Shown: positions 55,757 to 64,000 of the stretch, piece by piece
Layout of the letters: each line of letters opens with the position of its first letter
Position numbering within the stretch: position 1 is the first letter of the stretch
Source of the DNA: Reyranella sp.
Lineage (GTDB): Bacteria; Pseudomonadota; Alphaproteobacteria; Reyranellales; Reyranellaceae
NCBI RefSeq assembly: GCF_017305915.1
Contig: NZ_JAFKJN010000009.1
Coordinates: 62,001-126,000 of the forward strand
DNA length: 64,000 nucleotides
Direction of reading: 5' to 3'
Notes under the pieces: model-generated
What the model was told of the DNA's origin: nothing
Database searches by the model: none
The model's input: only the letters and a program-made list of their open reading frames with translations
Program-made: the position numbers and the translations under genes

Positions 55757-56278
55757 CTACGGCTTGCCGAAGGTCGCGATGCGGTCGACGTTGCAGACGA
55801 ACAGCACGCGCTTCTCGTCGATCGCCGGATCGCGCAGGCCGTAGGGCGGCGGGTTGCCGGTGTACTTGGTCCAGATCTTGTCGAGCTGGCGCGTCACCCG
55901 CTCGCCGCCCGGCTGCCCTTCGCGCTCCTCGTGGTCGACCGAGCACTTGAGCTGGACCCAGTGATAGGCGTTCTCGGGATTGACGATGAGGATCGTGAAT
56001 TTCGGGCTCTTGCGGATCCAGTCGCACTTGCGGCGGTGCGAGGCGGTGTTGACCAGCACCTGGTCGCCCTCGTAGTCGAACCACATCGGCGTCAGGCCGA
56101 CCGTGCCGTCCGGCCCGATCAGGCCGAGCGTCACGGTGATCGGCCGGTCGAGCAGCGCCTTGTAGATCGGATCGAGCTTGCTGAGGCCCTTGATCTTCAC
56201 CCGGTCGCCGATGCCGAACTGGCCCGGCTGCAGGCCGCCGGCGACGTCGCGGAACCGGGCAACGGTGATGTCGGCCAT
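55757..56278 (-). CDS. Pyridoxamine 5'-phosphate oxidase-like flavin protein
   Basis: 173 residues, split-barrel FMN/F420-binding fold: PITVTLGLIGPDGTVGLTPMWFDYEGDQVLVNT then PKFTILIVNPENAYHWVQLKCSV. The pattern fits the PPOX-class of uncharacterised enzymes. The start MADITVARF was chosen over one 13 codons upstream. It shares the neighbourhood with an LLM enzyme, which often co-occurs with F420 proteins. Confidence 0.78.
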   Translation of the reverse strand: MADITVARFRDVAGGLQPGQFGIGDRVKIKGLSKLDPIYKALLDRPITVTLGLIGPDGTVGLTPMWFDYEGDQVLVNTASHRRKCDWIRKSPKFTILIVNPENAYHWVQLKCSVDHEEREGQPGGERVTRQLDKIWTKYTGNPPPYGLRDPAIDEKRVLFVCNVDRIATFGKP

Positions 56279-56326
56279 GGATCCTCCCGAGATTGTTGCG
56301 TGGACCCAGCGTGACACGGCGGCGGC

Positions 56327-56358
56327 AAAAGAAAAGCCCCCGCCTGGAGGGCGGGGGC
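56327..56358 (-). terminator. Rho-independent terminator of the F0 operon
   Basis: On the minus strand, GCCCCCGCC-CTCCA-GGCGGGGGC (56358-56336) is followed by TTTTCTTTT. It ends atpI-B-E-b'-b. Confidence 0.9.
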
Positions 56359-56405
56359 CATAGGTAGCCCGCGATTGTTATGTGCGGGCAATCTCGATTG
56401 AAATC

Positions 56406-56954
56406 TCAGTGCAGGCGGCGCGGCAGCTCGGCGATCGCCTGGTCGACCAGGTCCTGCGACTTGCCCGAGCCGACCTGCTCGCGCAGCAGCGAGCGGGTGG
56501 CGCTGAGCGCCACGTCGACGGTGGTGTCGCGCACCTGCTTGGCGGCGGCGGCTTCCGACTGCGCGATGCGGTCGAGGGCCTGCTGCTCGCGCAGCGCGAT
56601 CTGGTGCTGCAAGCTGGTCGCGGCGCGGGCCTGCATGCGGCCCACGTCGTCGCGCGCCTGGGCGAGGATGCCCTCGGCCTCGGCGGTCGCCTGGGCGAGA
56701 GTCTTCTCGGCCTGGGCCTTGGCCGCGGCGGCCTCGTTGCGCAGGCGGTCGGCGTCGGCCAGTGCCCTGGCGATGGTGTCCGAGCGCTTGTCGAGCAGCT
56801 CGCCGACCTTGGTCCACAGGAGCTTGCCCAGCAGGACGACGAACAGCAGGAAGGCGATGGCAACCCAGGTCTCGGGATTGCCGAAGAAGCCGTGGTCCTG
56901 GCCTTCGACGGCGGCTTGCGCGGCCTTGTCGGCGGCCCATGCGGTGCCGAACAT
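56406..56954 (-). CDS. atpF: ATP synthase F0 subunit b
   Basis: 182 residues; one N-terminal membrane span (WVAIAFLLFVVLLGKLLW, about 30-47) and a long charged coiled coil (peripheral stalk). It starts with the stop of b' (TGATG). Paired b and b' genes are typical of alphaproteobacteria and phototrophs. Confidence 0.94.
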   Translation of the reverse strand: MFGTAWAADKAAQAAVEGQDHGFFGNPETWVAIAFLLFVVLLGKLLWTKVGELLDKRSDTIARALADADRLRNEAAAAKAQAEKTLAQATAEAEGILAQARDDVGRMQARAATSLQHQIALREQQALDRIAQSEAAAAKQVRDTTVDVALSATRSLLREQVGSGKSQDLVDQAIAELPRRLH

Positions 56955-57523
56955 CAGCGGCCTCCCTTCACGGCGGCGACCTTGGCCTTCAGCGCACCCG
57001 CATCGGCCGGCTGGCCGGCGAGCTTGCCGTAGACGTCGGCGGCGATGTCGTGCGCCATGTCCTCGATGCCTTCCAGCACCGTCTGGCGCTGCCCGGCGAT
57101 GCGCTTCTCGGCCTCGTCGATGCGGGCGTTCAGCTTGTCGCCGAGCTCGGCGAGGCGGGCCGCGGCGGCGGCGCTGTCGGCCTCGGCCTGCTCGCGGTGA
57201 AGCTTGCGGGCCTCCTCGCGGGCGTCAGCGAGGCGCTTCTCGTAGGCGGCAACGAGGGCACGGGTGTCCTCGCTCGCCTTCTCGGCCGCGTCCAGATCGC
57301 TCTGGATCTTGCCCTGGCGCTTCTCGAGCGTGTCGGATATCGCGGGAATCGCGAGCTTCGACATGATCAGGTACAGCACCACGAAGGTGATCACCAACCA
57401 GACGATCTGGGGGGCGAAGTCGTGGGGGTTGAGCTGAGGCATGCCGCCTTCGGCTGCCACCGCCGTACCGCTTGCGCCGGCGACGAGAGCCGCCGCCAGC
57501 GCGCTGTAGACCTGCTTGCGCAT
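56954..57523 (-). CDS. atpF2: ATP synthase F0 subunit b'
   Basis: 189 residues. The N-terminus is signal-like, then a span VWLVITFVVLYLIMSKLAI (about 41-59) and a heptad-rich stalk. Sequence and order (c, b', b) identify it as the b' form, which pairs with b as a heterodimer. Confidence 0.93.
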   Translation of the reverse strand: MRKQVYSALAAALVAGASGTAVAAEGGMPQLNPHDFAPQIVWLVITFVVLYLIMSKLAIPAISDTLEKRQGKIQSDLDAAEKASEDTRALVAAYEKRLADAREEARKLHREQAEADSAAAAARLAELGDKLNARIDEAEKRIAGQRQTVLEGIEDMAHDIAADVYGKLAGQPADAGALKAKVAAVKGGR

Positions 57524-57549
57524 GATTCTGGGTCCGAAGCCTTTCGGGC

Positions 57550-57777
57550 TTAGAACACGAACAGGATCATGAAGGCGATGACCAGCGCGAACAGCGCGAC
57601 CGCCTCGGTGAGCGCGAAGCCCAGGAGCACGTTGCCGAACACGCGGGGAGCGGCTTCCGGGTTGCGCAGCGCACCCGAGACGAAGCTGCCGAAGATGTTG
57701 CCGATGCCGACGCCGACGCCGGCGAGGGCGATCGTGGCGAGGCCGGCGCCGATGAGCTTGGCTGCAGAAGCGTCCAT
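57550..57777 (-). CDS. atpE: ATP synthase F0 subunit c
   Basis: 75 residues, two-helix hairpin. The proton-binding acid is E58 in [10 protein letters not shown], and the polar loop is [12 protein letters not shown]. An AAGGA site precedes the ATG. Confidence 0.97.
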   Translation of the reverse strand: MDASAAKLIGAGLATIALAGVGVGIGNIFGSFVSGALRNPEAAPRVFGNVLLGFALTEAVALFALVIAFMILFVF

Positions 57778-57793
57778 AGTACTTAGTCCTTCC

Positions 57794-58522
57794 TTAGTGA
57801 TGCAGATGGATGGCGTCGTTGAGATAGAGGCAGGTCAGGATCGCGAAGACATAGGCCTGCAGGAAAGCGATCAGCAGCTCGAGGCCGGTGAAGACCACGA
57901 TGAACGCCAGAGGCGCCCAGCCGCCGATGATGCCGAGCATGACGACGAAGCCGCCGAACACCTTCAGCATGGTGTGGCCCGCCAGCATGTTGGCGAACAG
58001 TCGGATCGAGAGGCTGAAGGGGCGCACGAAGTAGGAGATGATCTCGATCGGCACCAGCAGCAGCAGCAGCACGAAGGGCACGCCCTTCGGCACGAACAGC
58101 GACAGGAAGTGGGCTCCGTGCCGGGCGAAGCCGATCACCGTGACGCCGACGAACACCACCGCAGCCATCGCGAAGGTCACGACGATGTGGCTGGTCGCGG
58201 TGAACGAGTAGGGGATCAGGCCCAGGACATTGCAGAACAGGATGAAGACGAAGAGCGTCAGGACGAACGGGAAGTACTTCTTGCCGGCGTCGCCGACATT
58301 GTCGCGCACCATGCCGGCCACGAACTCGTAGCCCATCTCGGCCATCGCCTGGATGCGGCCCGGGACCAGCGCCCGCTTCTGGGTGCCGACGACGAAGAGA
58401 AGGAAGGCGCAGATGACCGCAATGGTCATCCAGAGAGCGGAATTGGTGTAGGAGGCGTCCAGCGATCCGAGATGGAAATTGAGCAGCCGCTTGATCTCGA
58501 ACTGCTCCATCGGGCTGTGCAT
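57794..58522 (-). CDS. atpB: ATP synthase F0 subunit a
   Basis: 242 residues with five or six spans. The essential arginine is in [13 protein letters not shown], and [18 protein letters not shown] is the conserved last-helix region. Operon order atpI-atpB-atpE. Confidence 0.97.
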   Translation of the reverse strand: MHSPMEQFEIKRLLNFHLGSLDASYTNSALWMTIAVICAFLLFVVGTQKRALVPGRIQAMAEMGYEFVAGMVRDNVGDAGKKYFPFVLTLFVFILFCNVLGLIPYSFTATSHIVVTFAMAAVVFVGVTVIGFARHGAHFLSLFVPKGVPFVLLLLLVPIEIISYFVRPFSLSIRLFANMLAGHTMLKVFGGFVVMLGIIGGWAPLAFIVVFTGLELLIAFLQAYVFAILTCLYLNDAIHLHH

Positions 58523-58540
58523 GTCGTCCCCACTCCACTC

Positions 58541-58900
58541 TCAGGGGAGGCGATCCTCCCCTTTGTTCGCGTCTTCCGAGAAAACCCGGATGGCGCGCCA
58601 CGCATTGTTGACGCCGGCGGCGAACCCCACGATCAGGCCGCCAATCAAGGCATACGGCGCCCAACCCAACCAGCGGCCGAGCCAATAGCCGAGGAACCCC
58701 CCGACCAAAAGGCCCGCGATCATATCCACCAACACCCGATACGCAACGGCGGTCTGGCGGTGCGACACCAGGGCTGGTGCACGGGGTTTTTCGACGGTCC
58801 CGCGCGCCTTTTTTAGCTGCGCCTGGAGCTCGTCGATCCGCCGGCGATCAGCCTCGGGATCGGCGGCCGGATGTCTAGGGGTTGGGTCGGACGGTGTCAA
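58541..58900 (-). CDS. atpI: AtpI-family F0 assembly protein
   Basis: 119 residues: an N-terminal helix with EADRRRIDELQAQLKKARG, then two spans (MIAGLLVGGFLGYWLG and ALIGGLIVGFAAGVNN). It resembles the AtpI/Gene1 proteins that help c-ring assembly or Mg transport. First gene of the F0 operon. Confidence 0.85.
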   Translation of the reverse strand: MTPSDPTPRHPAADPEADRRRIDELQAQLKKARGTVEKPRAPALVSHRQTAVAYRVLVDMIAGLLVGGFLGYWLGRWLGWAPYALIGGLIVGFAAGVNNAWRAIRVFSEDANKGEDRLP

Positions 58901-58941
58901 GGAACCGATTCCCTTTACCTATCAGGTAGTTAGGCTCTTGA

Positions 58942-60531
58942 TCAGCGCTTGAAGACGGCGAAGGTTGCGTCGCCGTCGCGCTTCACCTGCGGCACGAGGT
59001 CGACCTCCCAGTCGAGATACTGGCGCATCGCCGCCTCGACATCCTCCTTGAAGTCATAAGGACGGTACCAGACGTCGGTGGGCGGATCGGCCATCCGGGT
59101 GTGGCCGGTCTCGACTGGCCTTCCGGCATCGCGCCAGGCCTTCATGCCGCCGTCCAGGATCGTGACCGGCACGCTGCCTGCCGCCGCCTGCGCCTCGGCC
59201 GCCGCGAGGGCGGCGATCTCGCCGTCGGGCGAGACCAGCACGACGCGCTGGGCCGGCTGCTTCCGGAGCATCTCGGGAATCGTCTTGCCGAGGTTGGCGC
59301 GCACCGCGAACCACGCGCCCGGCACGTGGCCGTCGCGATAGCGCAGGCTGGTGTCGAGATCGATCGCCAGCGCGCCGTCCATCTCCTGCGGTGACACGGT
59401 CGGAGGCGTCGGCATCGCGAAGCCTACCGGGAAGCGCGGTTCGGCCGCGGTGGTGAGCTCGCCCGCCGCGGGCTTGTGGTCGAGCACGTAGGTCTCGGCC
59501 CAGCTCATCTGCATCAGCCAGTGCGCGGTCATGGTGGCGCGCACGCCGTCATTGTCGTGCAGCACGATGATGGCGTTGCGCGCGCCGACATATTGATCGG
59601 TCGCCTGCACCAGCTGCCCGCCCGCGGCATGGCGGAAGCCCTTGAGATGGCCTTGCGCGTACTCGGCGGGATCGCGCACATCGAGGCGATAGAGCGGGCC
59701 GCCTTTGGCTTCGAGCGCCTCGAGGCCGGTCATGTCGATCTTCTTGATGTTCATGCGCCGGGCGATCGTCGACGCGGCGCCTTGCGCAAAACTCGCCGCT
59801 TCGGCGCTCTGCGGGCCGAACGACCTGGTCTCGCCGCGCGCCACCTTCAGGCCGGCGAGATGCCAGCCCATGGTGCCGTTCTTCAGCGCCATCACCTTGT
59901 TGGGCAGGCCGGCATTGATCAGCGACTGCGCGCCGATGATCGAGCGGGTGCGGCCGGCGCAATTCACGACGACCAGCGTGTCGGGGTTGGGCGCGAAGTC
60001 CTTGACGCGATAGACCAGCTCGGCGCCGGGGCAGTCGACGCCGCCCGGGATCGACATGTTGTTGAACTCCGGCATCGGCCGCGAATCGAGGATCACCATG
60101 TCGGCCTTCGAATCGATCAGCTTCTGGACGTCGGCGGCGTCGATGCGAGGCGTGTCGTTGTCGTGCTCGACCACCTCGCCGAACGCCTTGGAGGGCACGT
60201 TGACGCCGGTGAAGACCTCGTAGCCCGCGTCGCGCCACGCCTTCAATCCGCCATCCATCACGGCGACATTGCCGTAGCCGAGCTGCCCGAGCCTGGCGGC
60301 TGCCCGCGCGGCACGGCCGTTACTGCCTTCCTCGCCGCTGTCCATCAGCACGATGCGGGTCCCGGGATCGGGCAAGAGCGCAAACACCCGCGGCTCGAGC
60401 CGCGACAGGGGGAGCGGCGTGGCGAACAGCGGATGGCCCTTGGTCGAGAACTCGCCTTCCTCGCGAACGTCGAAGAAGCCGAACACCTCGCCCGACTTCA
60501 GCATCGTCTTGACCTGCTGCACCGACACCAT
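58942..60531 (-). CDS. Four-domain rhodanese protein
   Basis: 529 residues with four consecutive rhodanese domains (about 1-110, 125-240, 265-375 and 390-500). Only the second has the catalytic cysteine, C191 in NCAGRTRS. The corresponding loops of the others read MDSGEEGSNG, LHDNDGVRA and VSPDGEIAA, with no cysteine. The start ATG at 60531 is preceded by GGAGGATGCC. Function might be sulfur transfer with scaffold domains. Lies downstream of, and divergent from, a lytic transglycosylase gene. Confidence 0.87.
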   Translation of the reverse strand: MVSVQQVKTMLKSGEVFGFFDVREEGEFSTKGHPLFATPLPLSRLEPRVFALLPDPGTRIVLMDSGEEGSNGRAARAAARLGQLGYGNVAVMDGGLKAWRDAGYEVFTGVNVPSKAFGEVVEHDNDTPRIDAADVQKLIDSKADMVILDSRPMPEFNNMSIPGGVDCPGAELVYRVKDFAPNPDTLVVVNCAGRTRSIIGAQSLINAGLPNKVMALKNGTMGWHLAGLKVARGETRSFGPQSAEAASFAQGAASTIARRMNIKKIDMTGLEALEAKGGPLYRLDVRDPAEYAQGHLKGFRHAAGGQLVQATDQYVGARNAIIVLHDNDGVRATMTAHWLMQMSWAETYVLDHKPAAGELTTAAEPRFPVGFAMPTPPTVSPQEMDGALAIDLDTSLRYRDGHVPGAWFAVRANLGKTIPEMLRKQPAQRVVLVSPDGEIAALAAAEAQAAAGSVPVTILDGGMKAWRDAGRPVETGHTRMADPPTDVWYRPYDFKEDVEAAMRQYLDWEVDLVPQVKRDGDATFAVFKR

Positions 60532-60582
60532 GGCATCCTCCGTTTGTTGCAGTATAGCGGCTCGCCGCCTAGGTTGGCGCCC

Positions 60583-62469
60583 ATGAAACAGTTCGTGCCT
60601 ATGGTGCTGGCGGGGGCGCTGGCCACGATTGCTGCTTCGTCCCCTTTCCATACCGTCGCCCAGACCGTGTCCAAGCCGCCGCCCAAGCCCGCGTCGGCAG
60701 CCAAGCCGGTCGCGGCGACATCGTCCGCCGCGAAGCCGGCGGCCCATGCGCCGGCGCGTCATGTCGCGGCCCAGCCGGTGGCCCGCCGTCCGGTGTTCGT
60801 GCCGCCGCCGCCGGTGATCGAGCTCGACGAGGTCCGGCCGCCCGACCTGCCGACGGCCCTGAGCGACGAGGACCGCGACCGCTATCGCCGCATCTTCCAG
60901 GCGCAGGCGAGCGGCCAGTGGGGAACGGCCGACGCCGAGATCGCCCAGGTCAAGGACAAGGTGTTGATGGGCTATGTCGGCGCGCAGCGGCTGCTCGCGC
61001 CCAACCACCAGGCCGCGTACGACCAGCTCGCGCAGTGGCTGCAGGACTACAACGACCATCCCGATGCGCCGGCGGTCTATCGGCTCGCGCTGGTGCGGCG
61101 GCCCAAGGGGGCGTCGGGCGACCTCACACCGTCGAGTTTCGTCGGCACGGCCCAGCCGTCGCCGACCTTCGCCGCCGCGCGCACGGTGAATGGCTCCGAT
61201 GCGGGCCGCGCCGCCGAGCTGCGCGCGCAACTGCAGCGGATGTCCGACGACGGCGGGTTCAACTCAGCCTTCGCGCTGCTCGACCAGAAGTCGACGGTCG
61301 AGGTGCTGGGCGCGCCGGAAGTCGAATTGTGGCGCGGCCGCATTCGGACCCGCGCGCTCGAGGCCGATTCGCAGCGCGGCGTGCAGGTGCCGGTCGATGT
61401 CACGGCGCCGCCCGATGCCAACTGGGCGGCCGGCCTCCAGGCCTTCCAGAGCGGCAACATGGCCGAGGCGGCGCGGCGCTTCGAGCTGGTCGCCGACGCC
61501 CCGCCCGACCAGGTCTCGTCGTGGACGCTCGCGGCCGGCGCCTTCTGGGCGGCACGCACCAACCTGCTCGCCGGCAACCCGCAGAAGTTCGCGCCCTATC
61601 TCAAGCGCGCGGCGCTGCACGGCCGCACCTTCCATGGCCTGGTCGCGCAGAAGATGCTGGGCATGCAGATCGTGCCCGATCTCGGCCTGCCGCAGCTCGA
61701 TCGCCGGCGCGCCGACATGCTGAAGGCTGACCGCGCCGGCCGCCGCGCGCTGGCGCTGTTCCAGCTCGGCGCCTCGACCGCCGCCGAGCGCGAGCTGTTC
61801 GCCGCCTCGCTCGACGCCGATCCGAAATACATCGAGACCATCCTCGCGGTGGCGCAGAAGGCAAACCTGCCCAGCCTGTCGGTGCGCATCGGCAACGCCG
61901 CCTGGGACCAGCGCGACAAGATCGCGGGCTACGACAGCGCGATGTATCCGGTGCCGCCGTGGCAGCCGATGCAGGGCTTCTCGGTCGACAAGGCGCTGGT
62001 CTTCGGCTTCATGCGCCAGGAATCGGCGTTCAATGCCAAGGCGCGCTCCTATGTCGGCGCAATGGGCTTGATGCAGCTGATGCCGGCGACGGCGCGCCTC
62101 GTCTCCAACCGGTTCGCGCCCGAGACCGCGGGCGGCGATCCGTGGGATCCGTCGGTCAACATGTCGCTGGGGCAGGCTTATATCGGCTCGCTGCTGAACG
62201 ACGTCGACGACAACCTGGTGCGCACGGTGGCGGCCTATAACGGCGGGCCGGGCAACGTCCAGCGCTGGGACAACACGCTGAACGCCTCGGCCGACCCGCT
62301 GCTCTACATCGCGACCATCCCGCTCAACGAGACGCGCGACTTCGTGCACAAGGTGCTGGCCAACTACTGGATGTACCAGATCCGCCTTGGCCAGCCGACG
62401 CCGTCGCTCGACCAGATCGCGGCCCATGAATGGCCGCGCTACAGCCAGCAGGACGTCGCCGGCCGTTGA
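60583..62469 (+). CDS. Soluble lytic murein transglycosylase
   Basis: Cleaves peptidoglycan glycan strands. 628 residues: signal peptide, a long AKP-rich linker (about 30-75), a helical superhelix like the Slt70 U domain, and a C-terminal SLT catalytic domain. The catalytic glutamate is E480 in MRQESAFN, followed by GAMGLMQLMPAT and AAYNGGPGNVQRW. Normal length for the Slt family. The start ATG follows a short gap after the divergent rhodanese. Confidence 0.93.
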   Translation: MKQFVPMVLAGALATIAASSPFHTVAQTVSKPPPKPASAAKPVAATSSAAKPAAHAPARHVAAQPVARRPVFVPPPPVIELDEVRPPDLPTALSDEDRDRYRRIFQAQASGQWGTADAEIAQVKDKVLMGYVGAQRLLAPNHQAAYDQLAQWLQDYNDHPDAPAVYRLALVRRPKGASGDLTPSSFVGTAQPSPTFAAARTVNGSDAGRAAELRAQLQRMSDDGGFNSAFALLDQKSTVEVLGAPEVELWRGRIRTRALEADSQRGVQVPVDVTAPPDANWAAGLQAFQSGNMAEAARRFELVADAPPDQVSSWTLAAGAFWAARTNLLAGNPQKFAPYLKRAALHGRTFHGLVAQKMLGMQIVPDLGLPQLDRRRADMLKADRAGRRALALFQLGASTAAERELFAASLDADPKYIETILAVAQKANLPSLSVRIGNAAWDQRDKIAGYDSAMYPVPPWQPMQGFSVDKALVFGFMRQESAFNAKARSYVGAMGLMQLMPATARLVSNRFAPETAGGDPWDPSVNMSLGQAYIGSLLNDVDDNLVRTVAAYNGGPGNVQRWDNTLNASADPLLYIATIPLNETRDFVHKVLANYWMYQIRLGQPTPSLDQIAAHEWPRYSQQDVAGR

Positions 62470-62479
62470 AGCCCCGTCC

Positions 62480-62506
62480 GATGTGACCATATAATATGGT
62501 CACATC
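62480..62506 (+). promoter_or_regulatory. Operator palindrome with embedded -10 element
   Basis: A perfect 27-base palindrome (12-base arms GATGTGACCATA and TATGGTCACATC around TAA) lies 11 bases before the antitoxin ATG. TATAAT at 62490-62495 sits at its centre, so a bound protein would block transcription. Autoregulation by the antitoxin is usual for such modules. Confidence 0.75.
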
Positions 62507-62517
62507 GAGGTTCCGCC

Positions 62518-62880
62518 ATGGACCGCAAGATCAACGCCGCCGCCTTCAAGGCGCGCTGTCTCGCCCTGATCGACGAGGTTGCCGAGACCGGCCAGCCCAT
62601 CACCGTGACCAAGCGCGGCAAGGCCAAGGTCCAGATCGTCGCCGTGCGCGAGAAGCCGAAGACGCTATGGGGCGCGACCAAGGGAACCTTCAAGATCGTC
62701 GGGGACATCGTCGGGCCGATCGTCGACGAATGGGACGAAGAACGCGAAGTCCGGAACATCAAAGGGCGGTTCGATGACCCTACTGCTCGATACGCACACG
62801 ATCCTGTGGCTGACCGAGCAGGTGCCAAAGCTCGGAAGGGCGGCAAGGCAAAGGTGCGACGCAGCCCTCGCCGCCGATGA
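62518..62880 (+). CDS. Phd/YefM-type antitoxin with long C-terminal tail
   Basis: 120 residues. The N-terminus MDRKINAAAFKARCLALIDEVAETGQPITVTKRGKAKVQIV is typical of Phd/YefM antitoxins (about 80-85 residues). From about residue 86 a basic tail (PTARYAHDP...KARKGGKAKVRRSPRRR) runs 107 bases into the toxin gene. The tail is unlike the family and may have arisen by loss of a stop codon near the toxin start. It may also be functional. Confidence 0.82.
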   Translation: MDRKINAAAFKARCLALIDEVAETGQPITVTKRGKAKVQIVAVREKPKTLWGATKGTFKIVGDIVGPIVDEWDEEREVRNIKGRFDDPTARYAHDPVADRAGAKARKGGKAKVRRSPRRR

Positions 62881-63178
62881 CCTGGCGATTTCAACGATCG
62901 TCTATTTCGAACTCGGCTGGGCCCTGAAGCGCGGCCGCATCGAAGAGCTGGCCAGCATGCGCGATTGGCATCGTCGGCTGCTCTCCATGGGAGTTCGGGA
63001 GATCGGCTTGTCCGCAGAGATCGCCTTAAGGGCCTCCGAATTGGACGATCTGCACGGTGATCCCGTCGATCGGATCATCGTGTCGACGGCATTGATTGAA
63101 GATGCGGTCCTCGTGACGGCTGACCGGTTGATTCTCAACTGGCCCGGCCAACTGCGCCGGCAGGACGCCAGCCGCTAG
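62774..63178 (+). CDS. PIN-domain toxin (VapC-like)
   Basis: 134 residues, nuclease of type II toxin-antitoxin modules. Acidic residues are in place: D6 in LLLDTHT, E45 in IVYFELGWA, D98 in HGDPVDRII, and D116 in VTADRL. It begins within the antitoxin gene in another frame and ends against the convergent cupin gene with no gap. The target is probably RNA. Confidence 0.87.
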   Translation: MTLLLDTHTILWLTEQVPKLGRAARQRCDAALAADDLAISTIVYFELGWALKRGRIEELASMRDWHRRLLSMGVREIGLSAEIALRASELDDLHGDPVDRIIVSTALIEDAVLVTADRLILNWPGQLRRQDASR

Positions 63179-63643
63179 CTAATGCTTATGCGGATGCGGG
63201 TGCGTGGGATCGACCCAGTACACCGTCTCCGGCTTCTCGGCCGGCTCGATGTCGATGTTGATCGCGACCGCCTCGTTGTCGGAGCGGACCAGCACGCACT
63301 CCAGCGGCTCGGTGTCGGACGCGTTGATCTCCTGATGGGGCACGTAGGGCGGCACGTAGATGAAGTCGCCCGGGCCGGCCTCGGCGGTGAACTGGAGCTG
63401 GTCGCCCCAACGCATGCGCGCCTTGCCCTTGACGACGTAGATCACGCTCTCGAGATGGCCGTGATGATGCGCGCCGGTCTTGGCATGGGCATGGATGGTC
63501 ACGGTGCCGGCCCACAGCTTCTGTGCGCCGACGCGGGCGAAGTTGATCGCCGCGGCGCGGTTCATGCCGGGGGTCTGGGCGGTGTTGGTGTCGAGCGATC
63601 CGGCGGGGATCACCCGCACGCCGTCATGCTTCCAGTCGGTCAT
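63179..63643 (-). CDS. Cupin-domain protein with histidine-rich tail
   Basis: 154 residues. Cupin motif 1 HAHAKTGAHHHGHLESVIYVVKGKARMRWG (about 52-81) and motif 2 PGDFIYVPPYVPHQEIN (about 92-108). The C-terminus ends in PTHPHPHKH, probably metal-binding. The start MTDWKHDG was chosen over one 12 codons upstream. Substrate unknown. Confidence 0.82.
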   Translation of the reverse strand: MTDWKHDGVRVIPAGSLDTNTAQTPGMNRAAAINFARVGAQKLWAGTVTIHAHAKTGAHHHGHLESVIYVVKGKARMRWGDQLQFTAEAGPGDFIYVPPYVPHQEINASDTEPLECVLVRSDNEAVAINIDIEPAEKPETVYWVDPTHPHPHKH

Positions 63644-63702
63644 GGCCCCTGATCTAGGCCCGCCGTCTCGCCTCGGCAAGCGAGGATCGTTAGTATGCTC
63701 GC

Positions 63703-64000
63703 ATGAACAAAATTGACGAAACCAAGCCCTTCAAGGCGGTCAACATCGCCGTGCTGACGGTTTCCGACACCCGCACGCTCGAGACCGACAAGTCGGGCGA
63801 CACCCTGGTCGAGCGCGTCGCCCGCGACGGCCACATCCTGGCCGACCGCGCCATCGTCACCGACGACGTCGACAAGATCCGCGCCCAGGTGAGGAAGTGG
63901 ATCGACGATCCCAGGGTCGAGGTCGTGATCTCGACCGGCGGCACCGGCGTCACCGGCCGCGACGTCACCCCCGAGGCGCTCGAGGCGCTGTTCGAGAAGA
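63703..64000 (+). CDS. moaB: Molybdenum cofactor biosynthesis protein B (partial)
   Basis: The first 99 residues are visible; the gene continues past the window. It begins MNKIDETKPFKAVNIAVLTVSDTR and has the pterin-binding loop ISTGGTGVTGRDVTPEAL. MoaB/Mog family adenylates molybdopterin. Confidence 0.9.
   Translation, partial: MNKIDETKPFKAVNIAVLTVSDTRTLETDKSGDTLVERVARDGHILADRAIVTDDVDKIRAQVRKWIDDPRVEVVISTGGTGVTGRDVTPEALEALFEK

Noticed and set aside
1..64000. CRISPR array or restriction/defence island
   Set aside because: No regularly spaced direct repeats and no cas, methylase or nuclease families apart from the PIN toxin.

Overview
The window is 64 kb of GC-rich DNA packed with overlapping genes. 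Its content points to an alphaproteobacterial chromosome. The F0 ATP synthase genes are ordered atpI-B-E-b'-b and stand apart from F1. Other markers are a full hpn hopanoid cluster, an EipB-like envelope protein, split glycine decarboxylase subunits and rhizobial-style Crp regulators. A Reyranella or Rhodospirillales-type organism would fit, but that is an inference from gene content and repeats. I see no phage, complete insertion sequence, CRISPR array or replication origin.

Layout. (1) 0.1-10.9 kb: hopanoid module. ispH and hpnH run rightward. An eight-gene overlapping operon runs leftward into them (ferritin-like gene, hpnA, B, C, D, E, shc/hpnF, hpnG). Together they cover the last precursor step, squalene synthesis from farnesyl diphosphate (HpnC/D/E), cyclisation (Shc) and adenosylhopane side-chain chemistry (HpnH, HpnG). 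(2) 11-17.3 kb: EipB-like protein, GT87-type membrane glycosyltransferase, Bug-type binding protein, a LysE remnant beside tRNA-Ser(GGA), and a flavin oxidoreductase/SDR/small-barrel operon. (3) 17.6-35 kb: leftward translation genes thrS, infC, rpmI, rplT, pheS, pheT and lepA. The set is interrupted between infC and rpmI by a rightward oligopeptide-type ABC transporter, an SDR, a receiver-Crp fusion regulator and a secreted hydrolase. (4) 35-43.6 kb: envelope and housekeeping genes, including rnhA, thrB and a second ispH. (5) 43.7-47.4 kb: an Fe-S oxidoreductase with a lipoprotein, and a TetR-controlled desaturase operon with visible operators. (6) 47.4-53.1 kb: tandem glycine riboswitch, gcvT-H-PA-PB, then coaA. 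(7) 53.1-64 kb: small redox and cupin genes, the F0 operon, a four-domain rhodanese, a lytic transglycosylase, a toxin-antitoxin pair with an operator-promoter palindrome, and the start of moaB.

Genes mostly overlap by ATGA, GTGA or TGATG, so translational coupling is the rule. Several families of dispersed palindromic repeats lie between genes. One modular element occurs twice (26.5 and 40.1 kb) with a covarying stem. Another supplies the stop codons of two convergent genes (37.5 kb). The observations most worth following up are the modular palindrome and its place inside the ABC operon, the interrupted infC/rpmI cluster with an ATA-started infC, the receiver-Crp fusion, the paired operators of the desaturase operon, the unusual toxin-antitoxin overlap, and the unassigned diiron-type gene that leads the hopanoid operon.
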